From NCBI GenBank assembly GCA_032622095.1, contig CP136062.1, forward strand, positions 164,632,590 to 164,696,589: a stretch of DNA of 64,000 bases, in the 5' to 3' direction. The position numbers were made by a program, and so were the translations under genes. The DNA is from Siphonodentalium dalli (taxonomy: Eukaryota > Mollusca > Scaphopoda > Gadilida > Siphonodentaliidae). Position 1 is the stretch's first letter; every line of letters begins with the position of its first letter. Shown piece by piece: positions 47,751 to 58,752 of this stretch. Below the pieces are notes generated by a model that was not told the origin of the DNA, made no database searches, and saw only the letters and a program-made list of their open reading frames with translations.

Positions 47751-48640
47751 ACTGATCACGTAGAAATAGGATGACGTCATGACGTTAGTGTAAGCACCAC
47801 TACGCGTGACGCACATTCCTTATACACGGGGGGGGGAGAATTGCGACGTGAGGATCGGTGCCATTCCGATAAAGAGACTGTGGAAATCCGATAAACGAGA
47901 CGGTTCGCTTTCGGCGACAAACGAGATTTTCTTCGTGTTTGGGCATTCAAACGGAATTGCCGTGACAAATCAGGTTTCATATCATCATATCGTTATTTTA
48001 GTTACTAATATCCATCAAGATCTAGACGCTACAGTGAGTAAAACCAATAGAATCGGCATTTAAAAGTCACGCGACGGTTCGTTTTCGATAAAAAATGAAC
48101 CGTCGCGTGTCTTTTAAGGACCTCCCCATGATTATCTTGGGAGCAAAAACATAGACTGGGCTTATCCTCAGAGATGGGCTTACTGACCGGTGTATACAGT
48201 AAGCGGCACAATTCGTAATTTAAAATGCGAGCGGCTGATTACCACTCAACTGGCAGATTGTTGAAAACAGTGATACAGTATTTGATTGACAAGGTCTTGA
48301 ATGTCATGGCAAGAATCACAGTAGAACTAATAATTTTTGTTTCTAAATGCATGGTAAATCTTGCGACAAAATAGGCGAGCAGATAACAATTTGTTATGCC
48401 AGGAAATTCCTGACATTAGCTGGAATCTTGTTTGGTGTGAAAGCCAACCATGCGGTATATGTCTATTACATGGTTTGAAGCCCTGAGGGTAAAGTTACAA
48501 CCACAGATCTTTATACCTGATGCTAAACTAGCAAATTCAACGCTATTATTACATGTTCCAAACTGTACACGTAAAGGCGGTAGTGCTGGGACGGTTGTCC
48601 GGATATCCGGTTACGATTCGGTTATGCGTGTACTATTGAT
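47751..48640. other. Non-coding stretch with a hairpin
   Basis: The region holds a poly-G run (~47828), the hairpin at 48062-48115 and a ~60-base segment at 48496-48556 (accacagatctttatacctg) that is echoed at 62089-62150. No gene is supported. Confidence 0.5.
48062..48115. repeat. Inverted repeat with gacggttc arms
   Basis: aaaagtcacgcgacggttcg and gaaccgtcgcgtgtctttt are near-perfect inverted copies with a ~10-base centre. A related word, gagacggttcgctttcgg, lies at ~47900. Confidence 0.7.
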
Positions 48641-48647
48641 AACGATC

Positions 48648-49053
48648 TACTATCATTTAAGGAAGTTTAAGTAACGAGAGTAAGTAATAAGAAGCGATTT
48701 GAACAGTTGATTGTGCATTCATATACCCCACAACACATGCCCGATTGATCACCGGCAGCTTTTCTAGACATGAAACAACTGTGTCAGTCTGCGAATCACT
48801 TGCTACACATTCGATGCTAATTTCCTTTGACAACCTTACAAGATACAAGATACTATCATTTAAGGAAGTTTAAGTAACGAGAGTAAGTAATAAGAAGCGA
48901 TTTGAACAGTTGATTGTGCATTCATATACCCCACAACACATGCCCGATTGATCACCGGCAGCTTTTCTAGACATGAAACAACTGTGTCAGTCTGCGAATC
49001 ACTTGCTACACATTCGATGCTAATTTCCTTTGACAACCTTACAAGATACAAGA
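48648..49053. repeat. Exact 203-bp tandem duplication
   Basis: The unit from tactatcatttaaggaag to acaagatacaaga is present twice (48648-48850 and 48851-49053), and I see no difference between the copies. It adjoins the 3' tail of the minus-strand LINE and includes its cttgtatc-type tail words. Confidence 0.9.
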
Positions 49054-52000
49054 TACAAGAATTTATTGCAAAACACCCCAATGGGCAGTTGCAAGATACT
49101 GATGAATTTCATATACATAAATAAGCAATACATAACAAAATTATTATAACAAACACAGTTCTTATCAACATTCCCTCAACAATTTCTTCAAGTTTGATTA
49201 TTCCGCCGAAGGAAGAATAGCCGGACTATGTTGCAAACCTTGTTAATTAATTGAATGTTATCATTTCTCATAATCAGTGCAAATTTATCTGCATCATTCA
49301 AATTATTGAATTCACTATCGTGTTTCACAATTTCGCTGAATAAATTACATCTTAAATAATCGCATGCGTTACATTCAATGATAAAATGCATTTCAGATTC
49401 GACACATTGTTTGTCACACATGGAACACAGCCGATTTTCTAATGGTATTACTGGTTGTCTATGCTTCCCTTTTTCTACTGCCAATATGTGGTTGCTCACG
49501 AGCAATCTAGAAAACATTTCGCAAGCAATTTGTGATCGTGTGTGAATGACATATGGCTCAATTTTGTATTCATCTTTAAATATCCTATAGGTTCGTAGTT
49601 TATTTTTCCCTGTCGGTCTATCGTCATTGAATATATCATTGCGAAACACTTCCATGTGTTCTGATTTCAATGTCTTAGTCAGCATTTGTTCACGCTGCCC
49701 TGATAGTTGGCCTGCGTTATTGATTACAATGTTATAACGCGACAATTGGGTGAGCCATGTTAAAGGTAATTTACAATTCAGAGATTCTTTGTAGCATGCG
49801 GATAAGATATTATGGTCATCTACTTTTGATAGTTTTAGCATGTACCTGAAGAGTTGTAAAATTGCATCATTCGCGATAGGGAAACGGCCTAACTCTGCTC
49901 TAGAAGCTTGATTTGAGGCCTTTCTATTCAAACATAGAGACCGTTTACAAAACTTTAGGTGTGTTTGTTCACATGGTATGGTATCTTTGAACGGCAAATT
50001 AAGGTCAGTGGACCATATCTCACATCCATACAATAAAATAGGCTTAATTAGCTTAACGAATAATTTGCATTTAATGGCGATAGGTAACACCGGTGCTGTT
50101 TTTGTTAAATTTGTTAAAAAGAACATGGCTTTTGATGCTTTTGCGCTCAGATTATCCTGTATTTTTTCATTTTTTCATTAGATGTGAAAATTAGTCCTAA
50201 ATATTTATATTCATCCACTACTTCTATTGGCATATCATTAATGTTAAATACAGGACCATGTTTTGTTTTCCTTGAACGAAAGATCATACATTTTGTTTTG
50301 CTTACATTAACAGATAGTCCATTGTCAAGCGCGTATTGCTCTAACTTCTTAATTCCCGATTGTAAACCTGTTGGTGATTCAGATAATATCACCAGATCGT
50401 CTGCGAAAAGCAAATGATTGAGGTTATGACCATGAACGTGTACGGGGTCACATGTTTCGTCACAAATATTAGCTATATCATCAATGAAAATCTTGAACAA
50501 CGTAGGGGATAGAGAACACCCTTGACGGACACCTATTGTAGACAATACAGGGGGACCAATTCCCGCCGTTGTTTTAACAGAATAGTAACTTGATTTGTAA
50601 AGAGAAGATAACGCATCATATATATGACCACTAATTCCTACACGTTGCAATTTTTCAAATAACAACGATCTATCAACTGAATCAAATGCTTTCTGAAAAT
50701 CAACAAAAGCTGCATATATAGGTTTTTTGTTTTCTTTATACCTATTAACGATAGTTCGCAATATAAAAGCGCTATAAATTGTACTCCGATTTTTCCTAAA
50801 TCCGAATCGCTTGTCACTAATTAAGTCATTTGCTTCAAGATAAGAGTTTATTCGTGTGTTTATAACTTTGTTGAATAACTTACCAAAATTACTACTTAAA
50901 GCAATAGGTCTATAATTGTTAGGATCATGTCAATTGCCCTTTTTATACAGGGTTTTGATTGTTGACTCGCTCCAGCATACAGGGTAATGACCTGAGTGTA
51001 AAACTGTGTTGAAAACTTTTGTGACCTCGTCCAACATAAATGGAATTACTGATTTTAATAATTCATTTGAAATGTTATCTGGTCCACTAGCTTTGTTATT
51101 TTTAAGTTGACACAGGTTATCTAATATCTCGCCTTTAGTTATATCATCATTGTTGAAATTTGTCACAACGGTACTTTGTTTCACGGATTTTAATTGCTTT
51201 TCAGTTGATTCGATTTTTGGACATAGAAGTTTATCGAAAAAATTGATTGTTTCATACGGGTCTAAATTATTAGAGTTTTCCTTCTTCGGTCGCATATTAT
51301 TCACGATTCTCCAATATTTTGAGGGGTCACTGGTTTCGAGATTTGATAGCTCAACAATATTTTGGTGGAAAATGCAAGATTTTCTTTTTGTCTCCCGTTT
51401 ATGTTTTTTTTGCTGTGAAAAATTTCGATGTCAGAGATCTATCATGTGGTTTTCTTTTCATTTCCTCAATGACATTTTCCATTTCTTTTTTAAGACTTTT
51501 GCATTCATTATCAAACCATAGTCGTTTACGTCTGCACCTATGTTTATTAAGGGAAAATACTTTTGTTGATGCATTATTTATTAACTGGAGTATTTCATTT
51601 AAATATCGAATCGCCATTTCCGTATCTGTGGGATCTAGCCCATACGAAGACATTTGGAACTTCATAAGTTTACTTCGCACGTGCGGTTGAAAAACAGCTT
51701 GCTTTGCTCTTTCACTACTTTCTTTGTACCATTTCGTCTGTGTTGAACACACGTTATACTTATATTTTAGTCGGACAATTTTTACTTAATTTTATGTGCA
51801 TTGCCAGCTGGCAATGATCTGAATATTCTGTTGGTGATTTGACACAAAAATAGCTTATATCAGACAAATGGCGCTCTTTAATAAGTATGTAATCAACGAC
51901 GCTAGTTCCATTGTAATGGTAACTCGTGAAATTGCCAAGCAAATCACCATATTTCCTTACATTTAATATTCGCATTCCGGTCGGTTGGCACATCGACAGG

Positions 52001-52697
52001 AGCTCCTTTCCAAAACCGTTACAATTTTTATCTAAGCTCAACCTATCTCTAACTGTATCTAAAATATAGTTTACAGAAAGTGTGACATGAGAATCATCGT
52101 CCTGCGCAACATAGTCCGGTCGTTCACCTGTGCGTGCGTTGAAATCACCCCCATTATAACTAACTGATTAGGCTCCAAACTAGCGATATACTCTTCAATG
52201 TTAGTAAAAACAAGTTCTTTCTTATCGTTTGTTTTCCAATAACTAGAAATTTCTGGTGGAATGTAAACGGATATAAATACAATATTCTCGTCAATATTGA
52301 ACATCTTACCATCAAATTCTATTGATAAAGCCACATCGTTAATGTATTCAGTACGTTTTATGAACTTTTCATATTTCAAGCGACAATAGAAAGCTACGCC
52401 GCCTCTTGCATTTGTGTGTGTATCGCCACATAGTTCTATACATCTATAGTTAGGCATTTGTATCAATGCAGCATCGTTGTGCCACGTTTCAGTTATTGTA
52501 ATAAAGTCATAACGATTTAAAAGTGCAGTGAATTCAAGATCTTTTACTTTATTTACAAGACCCTGTGAATTCCACGACGAATAGCACACGCTGTGTGTGT
52601 CTGAATTGAGAACTTTAAACATCGGAATTATATAAATATAAGTATTATATAAATATAAGTACTCTGCGGCCATCGGAGATAGAGCGGAGTCTTTCAA
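49054..52697 (-). pseudogene. Near-complete LINE: APE endonuclease and reverse transcriptase
   Basis: Endonuclease: SSWNSQG, ITETWHND, then GDFNAR in a frame shifted by an extra G near 52150, VDYILIK and YSDHCQL (51760-52697). A linker is at 51399-51752. RT (51304-50147): KNNKASGPDNIS, an in-frame TGA at 50930 just before NNYRPIALSS, FVDFQKAFDSVD (motif A), VRQGCSLSPTLF (motif B), LLFADDLVILS (motif C). After one more shift a C-terminal part (50126-49188) has CSMCDKQCVESEMHFIIEC. The 3' end has aataaattcttgtatcttg, a polyadenylation-like word followed by a short cttgtat tandem tail. It has a stop and about four frameshifts, so it is inactive, but the domains are complete. The clade is not assigned. 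Confidence 0.88.
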
Positions 52698-53122
52698 TAC
52701 TCAAATCTATAGTTAATATACAATTTTCCTTTTCGTGAATTTACAATAGACCTGTTAACGATCATCGGATATTTAAATTGTTCGTGTGATTTCAACATTA
52801 ACATATATATATATATGACATACATTAAATAACATATATACACATGAATATGAACTAAATTGTATCCCAATTTCTAAGCATTATATGAAAGGTTGCGAGT
52901 CTGTGACGCTCCGGCTGCACGAACACCGCGGCATAAATCAAAGCATTCAAGTCTAGACTTTTACTATGTCATCAATAATATTTCGTCGCGGAAGGTTTTG
53001 CAAGCAAGCGTTGTTAATGCGGAACTCCCGTAAACATCGATATACTAGCGACCACAAACAATTGCCCTATCAAAAACCATCAGGATGTCGGAATTATTGT
53101 GCACTACTAATATATATTATAT
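52698..53122. other. Region between LINE 5' end and Ngaro-type element
   Basis: AT-rich, perhaps LINE leader sequence. No feature is supported except a short TA run at ~52805. Confidence 0.4.
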
Positions 53123-53282
53123 TTTATCTCCCCGGCTAGGCGTAAAGGGTTAATCAAGATCTATTGCAGATGTGGACTACCTTTATATAACAAAAATATG
53201 TATATATAGTTCACATAATAAATAAGATAAAGGTAGCCAAATAAATGTTAAAAAACATATGAACAGTGGGTTCAAAGACGCC
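53123..53282 (-). repeat. Split direct repeat B2 (3' end)
   Basis: 160 bases from tttatctccccggctagg to gggttcaaagacgcc. It matches 54087-54246 with few differences. Confidence 0.9.
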
Positions 53283-53677
53283 GAAACAACTTAATGAGAT
53301 GAAAATGAAATAACCGGGTAACGAGTCGGCGGTGAATTTACATGTATAATGATAGAATCCAGTATCAGTACCGGTAGTTTCAAAGGTGAAACCAGAAATA
53401 GATGAAATCTGGTTTGAAGGCAAGGTCTGAGACTTAAGTACATAATACCGACCAGTCACCCGGTAATGAAAAAAGAGGTGTGTCAATGGGAAAGAAATGA
53501 CGGCTTGTGAGGGCCAGACTAATATAAACCGTGATGTAGTTCTGGGGTTTATGTGATGCGATAACCTAAAGATTAAAAATGTGAACCTTGACAATAAAAC
53601 TTTCCCATTTTCCCATCCGTAATTGTAAGGCTTATCTAGGAGCATGGAATGAAGGTGGTCGAAGGGGTGGTGGCGGG
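53283..53677 (-). other. Spacer between A2 and B2 of the Ngaro-type element
   Basis: About 395 bases. A 144-codon minus-strand frame (53211-53645) runs across the spacer and part of B2, but has no motif, so I do not call it a gene. Confidence 0.5.
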
Positions 53678-54090
53678 AAAAAGTTTAGGAGTTTATAATT
53701 TGTGAACTGCACACATTGAAGATCGGAGATAGAAAGAAAGTGCGTAGTTGTTAATTAGCGTATTGCTGCGCAGTATAAGATATAGTTCCGCAAGTGGAAA
53801 CTATAATTTGCTGGAAGTTTATTTAGACTGACTAATTACTGGTAAAACTTTACGATGGTTAATGATTTAATAACAATCTATAACGTTGTGAAAGAAATAT
53901 ATATTTATCAATAGTATTGCACCATCTTGCATCAGCTTTCTTGTCGGAAGCTCGCAGGTGAAGTTGTGAAGCGGTAGCTTCTCGCAAAATCTCGCGCTGT
54001 GAGAATCGAGATCACCGGCGCGAATTTTAAAATTACTGGTGCCTTGACGGAGACATAAAACCCTTGGAGCGATGTTCCAATGGTAATTTA
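53678..54090 (-). repeat. Split direct repeat A2
   Basis: 413 bases from aaaaagtttaggagttt to ccaatggtaattta. It abuts B1, and the ttta at 54087-54090 is shared by both. Confidence 0.92.
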
Positions 54091-54246
54091 TCTCCCCGGC
54101 TAGGCGTAAAGGATTAATCAAGATCTATTGCAGATGTGGACTACCTTTATATAACAAAAATATGTATATATGGTTCACATATTAAATAAGATAAAGGTAG
54201 CCAAATAAATGTTAAAAAATATATGAACAGTGGGTTCAAAGACGCC
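54087..54246 (-). repeat. Split direct repeat B1
   Basis: 160 bases matching 53123-53282. It follows the recombinase gene in the sense of the element. Confidence 0.9.
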
Positions 54247-54684
54247 ACGAGACATTGGCAAACAAATACCCTCATTAAGACAGTAAAAGCTTGACAAAGT
54301 CTCAACCCACTGGAACCGGAAAAGACACGACTGGGGGGTGTTCCATGCTCAAAGAAAAGCTATGATAATGAGGCAATATGCATAAACGTACAACCAAAAA
54401 TTTGAGCTTAAATAACGTGAATAAACTATATAGTAAGAGCATGTATAACAAAAAGATACATGCGAAAAATAGGCTGTTGCAAAATTTGCATGAACACTTG
54501 AATAAACACCCTTGGGTGTGTCAGCACCAAATCACAAAATATATCACATTATAGAGGACGGATAGTCGAGAAAGTATAATATAGAAACAATTAGCCATCA
54601 CGTAATCAACAAGAAACATTATATACAAGTGAGTACCTGTGAATGGTAATCTGAACACGAAGGAAGAAATGCAGGAGAACCAAC

Positions 54685-55557
54685 TCAGCTTTGGGATAGT
54701 GGCGAAGGGCGAATGTATCGGAGGAAAGCGTTCGATTTCCAACGACCCATTCGTCTTATCTGAGAATCTGAATATCGTAAGTCTGCCGCCCATGATGCGG
54801 CGCCTATGCGGAAGCTATGTGACAGAAAGAGTTTGCTGTTTAGATTGCATATGGTTAAACACTGTTTGAGGAGATTATCAAATTTATGTCGCAACAAGGG
54901 TTGCCCATCCGGATAAGAAAAGAGAGGATCCGGGTGATTGCCTCTAATGCACAAAAAGGCCTTTAAATTTTCAACTGGGCATGGTTTTAATGTTGTTTGA
55001 GAAAATAACCGAATGAAGTGAGGACGGCCATCACTGTTGTGTTTGAATATTCTAAAAATTAAGGTAAAGTCTGAGGCAGAAGTAATGCAATCGCTCAATT
55101 GTAAAATCTTGTCCTTATTAGCATGATTATTTGGACAAATCTCACCGATTCGAGCCATAGCAAAAAAGGCAGTAGTAAAAACTGCCGCGAGTAGTCTCTG
55201 CATAAAAACTGAAATGCCCAAAAGGGATACTGCAGAGAGAAGCCTATTAATTATATTTAATGTAATAGGTAAACGAACATCGCAAACAGGAAGTAGTCTG
55301 CGAATGGCCATTAAGATCTTCTTTACTATAAAAGCTTGAGTTGGATCTGGTGCATTTCTTATTTTGTGCACAAAGGCAACCGCTGAAATAGCACTGGTAA
55401 TTGTGCTAGCTGCTAAACCCTTACGATACAAATACGATATGAATAAACAGATTGTATCACTAGATAATGGAATGTGTAGTGGAAGGCGTGTAGCCACACC
55501 AAATGATACCAGATGATTCAATGCCGTTGAGTACTGTTTCTGTGTAGAAGGAGCCAA
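54685..55557 (-). CDS. Ngaro-type tyrosine recombinase (integrase)
   Basis: 290 residues. The N-terminal part (APSTQKQYSTALNHL) is the DNA-binding helical domain. Catalytic features of the YR fold follow: Arg in FAMARIGEICP near residue 138, HSFRIGAASWAA (H-x-x-R) near residue 247, GRWKSNAFLRYIRP with the presumed nucleophile Tyr near residue 283. It cuts and rejoins a circular DNA copy into the genome. The start may be further upstream, since LSRSLAPSTQ continues in frame before the ATG at 55557. It lies 20 bases after the RT stop. No break is seen, so this ORF may be intact. Confidence 0.9.
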   Translation of the reverse strand: MAPSTQKQYSTALNHLVSFGVATRLPLHIPLSSDTICLFISYLYRKGLAASTITSAISAVAFVHKIRNAPDPTQAFIVKKILMAIRRLLPVCDVRLPITLNIINRLLSAVSLLGISVFMQRLLAAVFTTAFFAMARIGEICPNNHANKDKILQLSDCITSASDFTLIFRIFKHNSDGRPHFIRLFSQTTLKPCPVENLKAFLCIRGNHPDPLFSYPDGQPLLRHKFDNLLKQCLTICNLNSKLFLSHSFRIGAASWAADLRYSDSQIRRMGRWKSNAFLRYIRPSPLSQS

Positions 55558-55577
55558 TGATCGAGAAAGTAAAAAAT

Positions 55578-57488
55578 TTAAAGTCTCAGTAAGCTCTCTA
55601 GATGGAGCTTGGTTGGCCGACTGAAAGATACCTCCTGAAAAGAAGGAAACATATTCTGAAACCGCTTAAATTTGCCTCTGCTCCGAAGGTCCGCTTTATC
55701 ATTAGAAACACCACTGATGTGCCTAGCCTTAAACATTATATTATGTGTCAGACATATCAAAACCAACTGTCTTAAAAGCAGCAACAAGTGACGGCCTTTA
55801 GTTGTTTGCTTGTTTATGATAGAAACCACCGCAATATTATCGCAGTAGAATAATAGGCAGCTATTTTTCAGAGCATATGCCCATATATGTAACCCTAGCA
55901 CTATTGGATATAATTCAAGCACAGATATATTCAAAGTTTTTTCACGGTCAGACCATTTAGCAGCAAAGTACTCATTATGAAAAATGGCGCTAAAACCCTC
56001 AGAAGCAGCTGCATCTGTATAGAATGATAGTGTGCGGGACGTTGCCCACTGCCGGTTTAGGAAAAGGGACGTACCGTTGAAATGTCTAAGAAAAAGAAGC
56101 CAGATATGCAAGTCCTCCCTGACATCGTTTGTGATTCTAATACGATGATGTAATTTCTTAATTCCAATCGTTCGGTTGATTAATCGACGGAGAAAAACTC
56201 TCCCGGGCTGAATGACAGAACAAGTGAAATTCAATAGACCTATAATTGACAAAAGTTCACGTAACGGCACTTTGTTTTTGCCTATTAAGACTTCAATTTT
56301 TGAAATGCATAGCTGTACTTTGCCACGCGGTAGAGAGGCAGACATGTTAATTGTGTCCAGCTGGATACCTAAAAATGTGATACATGTAGTAGGTGACACA
56401 GTTTTGTCATGTGCAATGGGAACACCTAGATTATGACACATGGTTAAGAAGGATGATAAATACGCCTCACAAATGGGTTCCGATGAAGCCAGGATAATAA
56501 AATCGTCTAAATAGTGTACGGAATGACGTATAGCTAATTTGTTTTGAGCTATCCACTCCAATGAGGAGCTGAAAACCTCAAAATTATGACAGCTTGAAGA
56601 AGCCCCCATCGGCATACATTTATCAAAATAATATTTCCCTTCAAATTTGAAACCTAGGAGTCTATAATCGTCCGGATGCGATTCGAGAACCCTAAATGCA
56701 GAAAGTACATAAATTTTCGAACAGAAGCAGCCTTGTGGAAGCTTCTGAATGATGTCGATAGCATTTTGGACCGAAGAGTAAGAAACTGACTTGTACTCTG
56801 GGAGTATATGATCATTTACAGAGTCGCCCTCGGGAAAGAACAGATGATGAATTAGACGAAATTCCCCAGGTTGTTTTTTGGGAACAACCCCGATTGGAGA
56901 GATTATAAGGTCGTTAAAAGGAGGAGTGTTAAAAGGCCCTGCAATTCTACCCAACACCAGTTCATGTGATAGTTTGCGACGAACTGTTTCAGGAAATTCT
57001 AAAGCCGATTTCAAGTTTTTTGGTTCGCGAGACGATATTTCACCCCTGACACCCAATCGGAAACCATTTGTGAATCCGTCAATTAAGAAATCACGTTTTC
57101 GTTGACTGTAACCCGATAACATTTCATTTAACTTTCGGACCCGTATTGGTGTTGGAAGTTTTTGATTGACGCGAGACGCGATTGGCTTGATTGTTTTGTT
57201 GTGTGTTGAAATTGTCTGAACGGTTTTTATTTCGACGCGGGCATCGAATGAAGCTATGCTGCTGTTTGCAGAAAAAAGCAGGAATGGGAAAAATTGCATC
57301 CGGAGCAATTTTTTCCCTGATGAAAGTCCCAACAAAACCCGTTCGGAATGGGTTGACGCGCACGATTGGTGGAATTTTGAAAACGCGGCTTTGCTCGTTC
57401 TGGATTTTTGGTTGAAAAAGTTGGAAACAGTGGAGCGGTTTGCATTGGAGCGGTTTGCATATACAGCTCCCATTGGATATGGTCCCAT
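55578..57488 (-). CDS. Ngaro-type reverse transcriptase-RNase H
   Basis: The 636-residue frame overlaps the Gag frame by ~235 bases at its start, where the first ~80 residues are probably a shadow of Gag. The RT has GEFRLIHHLFFPEG, then KFEGKYYFDKCMPMGASSS, and the catalytic HYLDDFIIL. Motif A reads SKIYVLSAFRVLE, where related elements have Asp at the Tyr position, so one catalytic Asp appears to be lost. RNase H has FYTDAAASEGFSA, LELYPIVLGL, and FYCDNIAVVSIIN. The protein copies element RNA into DNA. Apart from the motif A change the frame is open throughout. Confidence 0.9.
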   Translation of the reverse strand: MGPYPMGAVYANRSNANRSTVSNFFNQKSRTSKAAFSKFHQSCASTHSERVLLGLSSGKKLLRMQFFPFLLFSANSSIASFDARVEIKTVQTISTHNKTIKPIASRVNQKLPTPIRVRKLNEMLSGYSQRKRDFLIDGFTNGFRLGVRGEISSREPKNLKSALEFPETVRRKLSHELVLGRIAGPFNTPPFNDLIISPIGVVPKKQPGEFRLIHHLFFPEGDSVNDHILPEYKSVSYSSVQNAIDIIQKLPQGCFCSKIYVLSAFRVLESHPDDYRLLGFKFEGKYYFDKCMPMGASSSCHNFEVFSSSLEWIAQNKLAIRHSVHYLDDFIILASSEPICEAYLSSFLTMCHNLGVPIAHDKTVSPTTCITFLGIQLDTINMSASLPRGKVQLCISKIEVLIGKNKVPLRELLSIIGLLNFTCSVIQPGRVFLRRLINRTIGIKKLHHRIRITNDVREDLHIWLLFLRHFNGTSLFLNRQWATSRTLSFYTDAAASEGFSAIFHNEYFAAKWSDREKTLNISVLELYPIVLGLHIWAYALKNSCLLFYCDNIAVVSIINKQTTKGRHLLLLLRQLVLICLTHNIMFKARHISGVSNDKADLRSRGKFKRFQNMFPSFQEVSFSRPTKLHLESLLRL

Positions 57489-58740
57489 GAGAGACTTGGG
57501 TTGAACTGCCTCATCAGCCGAAACTGGCGATCATATGAAGACCAGTTATAACCTGTATGAGCCATCTTTCGAATACGCATCATGTAGCTGAGTAGTTTAG
57601 TAATTTGTTCGGGGTGGCGTGAAATGTAAATAATTGTGAAAACGATAAAAGCATCAAGCCACTGATTTATGTCTGAAATTGTTTTCGGAGGTTTTGGAGG
57701 CGTCAAAAATGCCTGAACGCCCGGATATCCCATGTCAAATGAAAATGCGGTTGGATTGTGTTCATAGTCGGGCAATAGAGAGATCATACGGACGAATTCG
57801 TCAGCCCAAATCTGAGCACGTAATTTGTTTGGAACATGAGCATCTAGTGGTGATGCTAAAGACACAAAGTCTAAGAGTGGCGTACCGGACGCAGAAGCTT
57901 GGATGCTGGTAGGAATGTCAGAGTTGAACAGCGGGCCGGTTCTAAGTGAAGCTGGGAGTGTATGCAGACCACCAACCGGATGAGGCATGAAGGTATTGCC
58001 CGGCATCGAAAAGTCATGTTGGTTGGGCACTGTTCCCGGAGGGAACGAAACTGAAGTCCCGGGGGTGATGAATGTTGTTGGTAGGCTGAAGGCTGAATCG
58101 AAGCGGCAGGAAAAGTCAGACCGGAGACCGGCAATGGAAGAAAAGGCTGACTGATAGGCTGTCCAATGCCACCCGCGAGCGAAGTTGATATCACCGTCGC
58201 TGGTAACGCTGGAACAGTATGAGTTAGCGGAACAGAGCCACAGGATGATGTACTAAACGTGGCAGAGCTCGAACTGGTATGAGTATAACCCATAGGTATG
58301 GTTGAAGTCCAAGACAGGCCAGCGTAAGACACTGGGAGAGAGCCACTGGATGGAGATGTAACACAGGTGGCAGAGCTGATACCGGTTGGAGAAAAACCAA
58401 CAGGAACAGAGGGAGTCCAAGACAATCCAGAATGAGGCTGGAAGGTAACCGGATGTGTAGGCTGATGATGAACTTGATATGATGCTGCTGGTGGGCGGCC
58501 TCTGCTATTAGGAGCCGAAGCAGAGCCACTGGACGGAGACGTATTGCAGCTGGCAGAACTGGCACTGACTGGAGAAGAACCGGCAGGAACGGAGGAAGAC
58601 CAAACCAAACCAGGATGAGGCTGGCAGTAAACTGGATGAGTAGGCTGTGGTTGCGCACGAGATGCTGCTGGTGGGCGTCCTCTGCGTTTAGGAGCCGAAG
58701 CAGTTTTGCTGGGTCTTACCATGATGAAGATTGATGTCAC
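57254..58740 (-). pseudogene. Ngaro/DIRS-type Gag-like protein, one frameshift
   Basis: The first frame (58740-57871) is Pro/Ser/Gly-rich, with two RRGRPPAAS / SRGRPPAAS AT-hook-like motifs and about three repeats of a ~45-residue unit ending TSPSSGS. Near 58040-58080 the coding frame moves by one, and continues to 57254 with WADEFVRMISLLPDYEHNP, FIVFTIIYISRHPEQI and GYNWSSYDRQFR, then a zinc-binding CWDFHQGKNCSGCNFSHSC. This layout is common to the Gag of DIRS-order elements. The second part overlaps the RT frame. The shift may be a mutation or a programmed one. Confidence 0.75.
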
Positions 58741-58752
58741 AGGTAGTCACTG

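Noticed and set aside
53211-53645. 144-codon minus-strand ORF in the Ngaro spacer
   Set aside because: It is hydrophobic and lies partly in repeat B2, with no motif; it could be chance.
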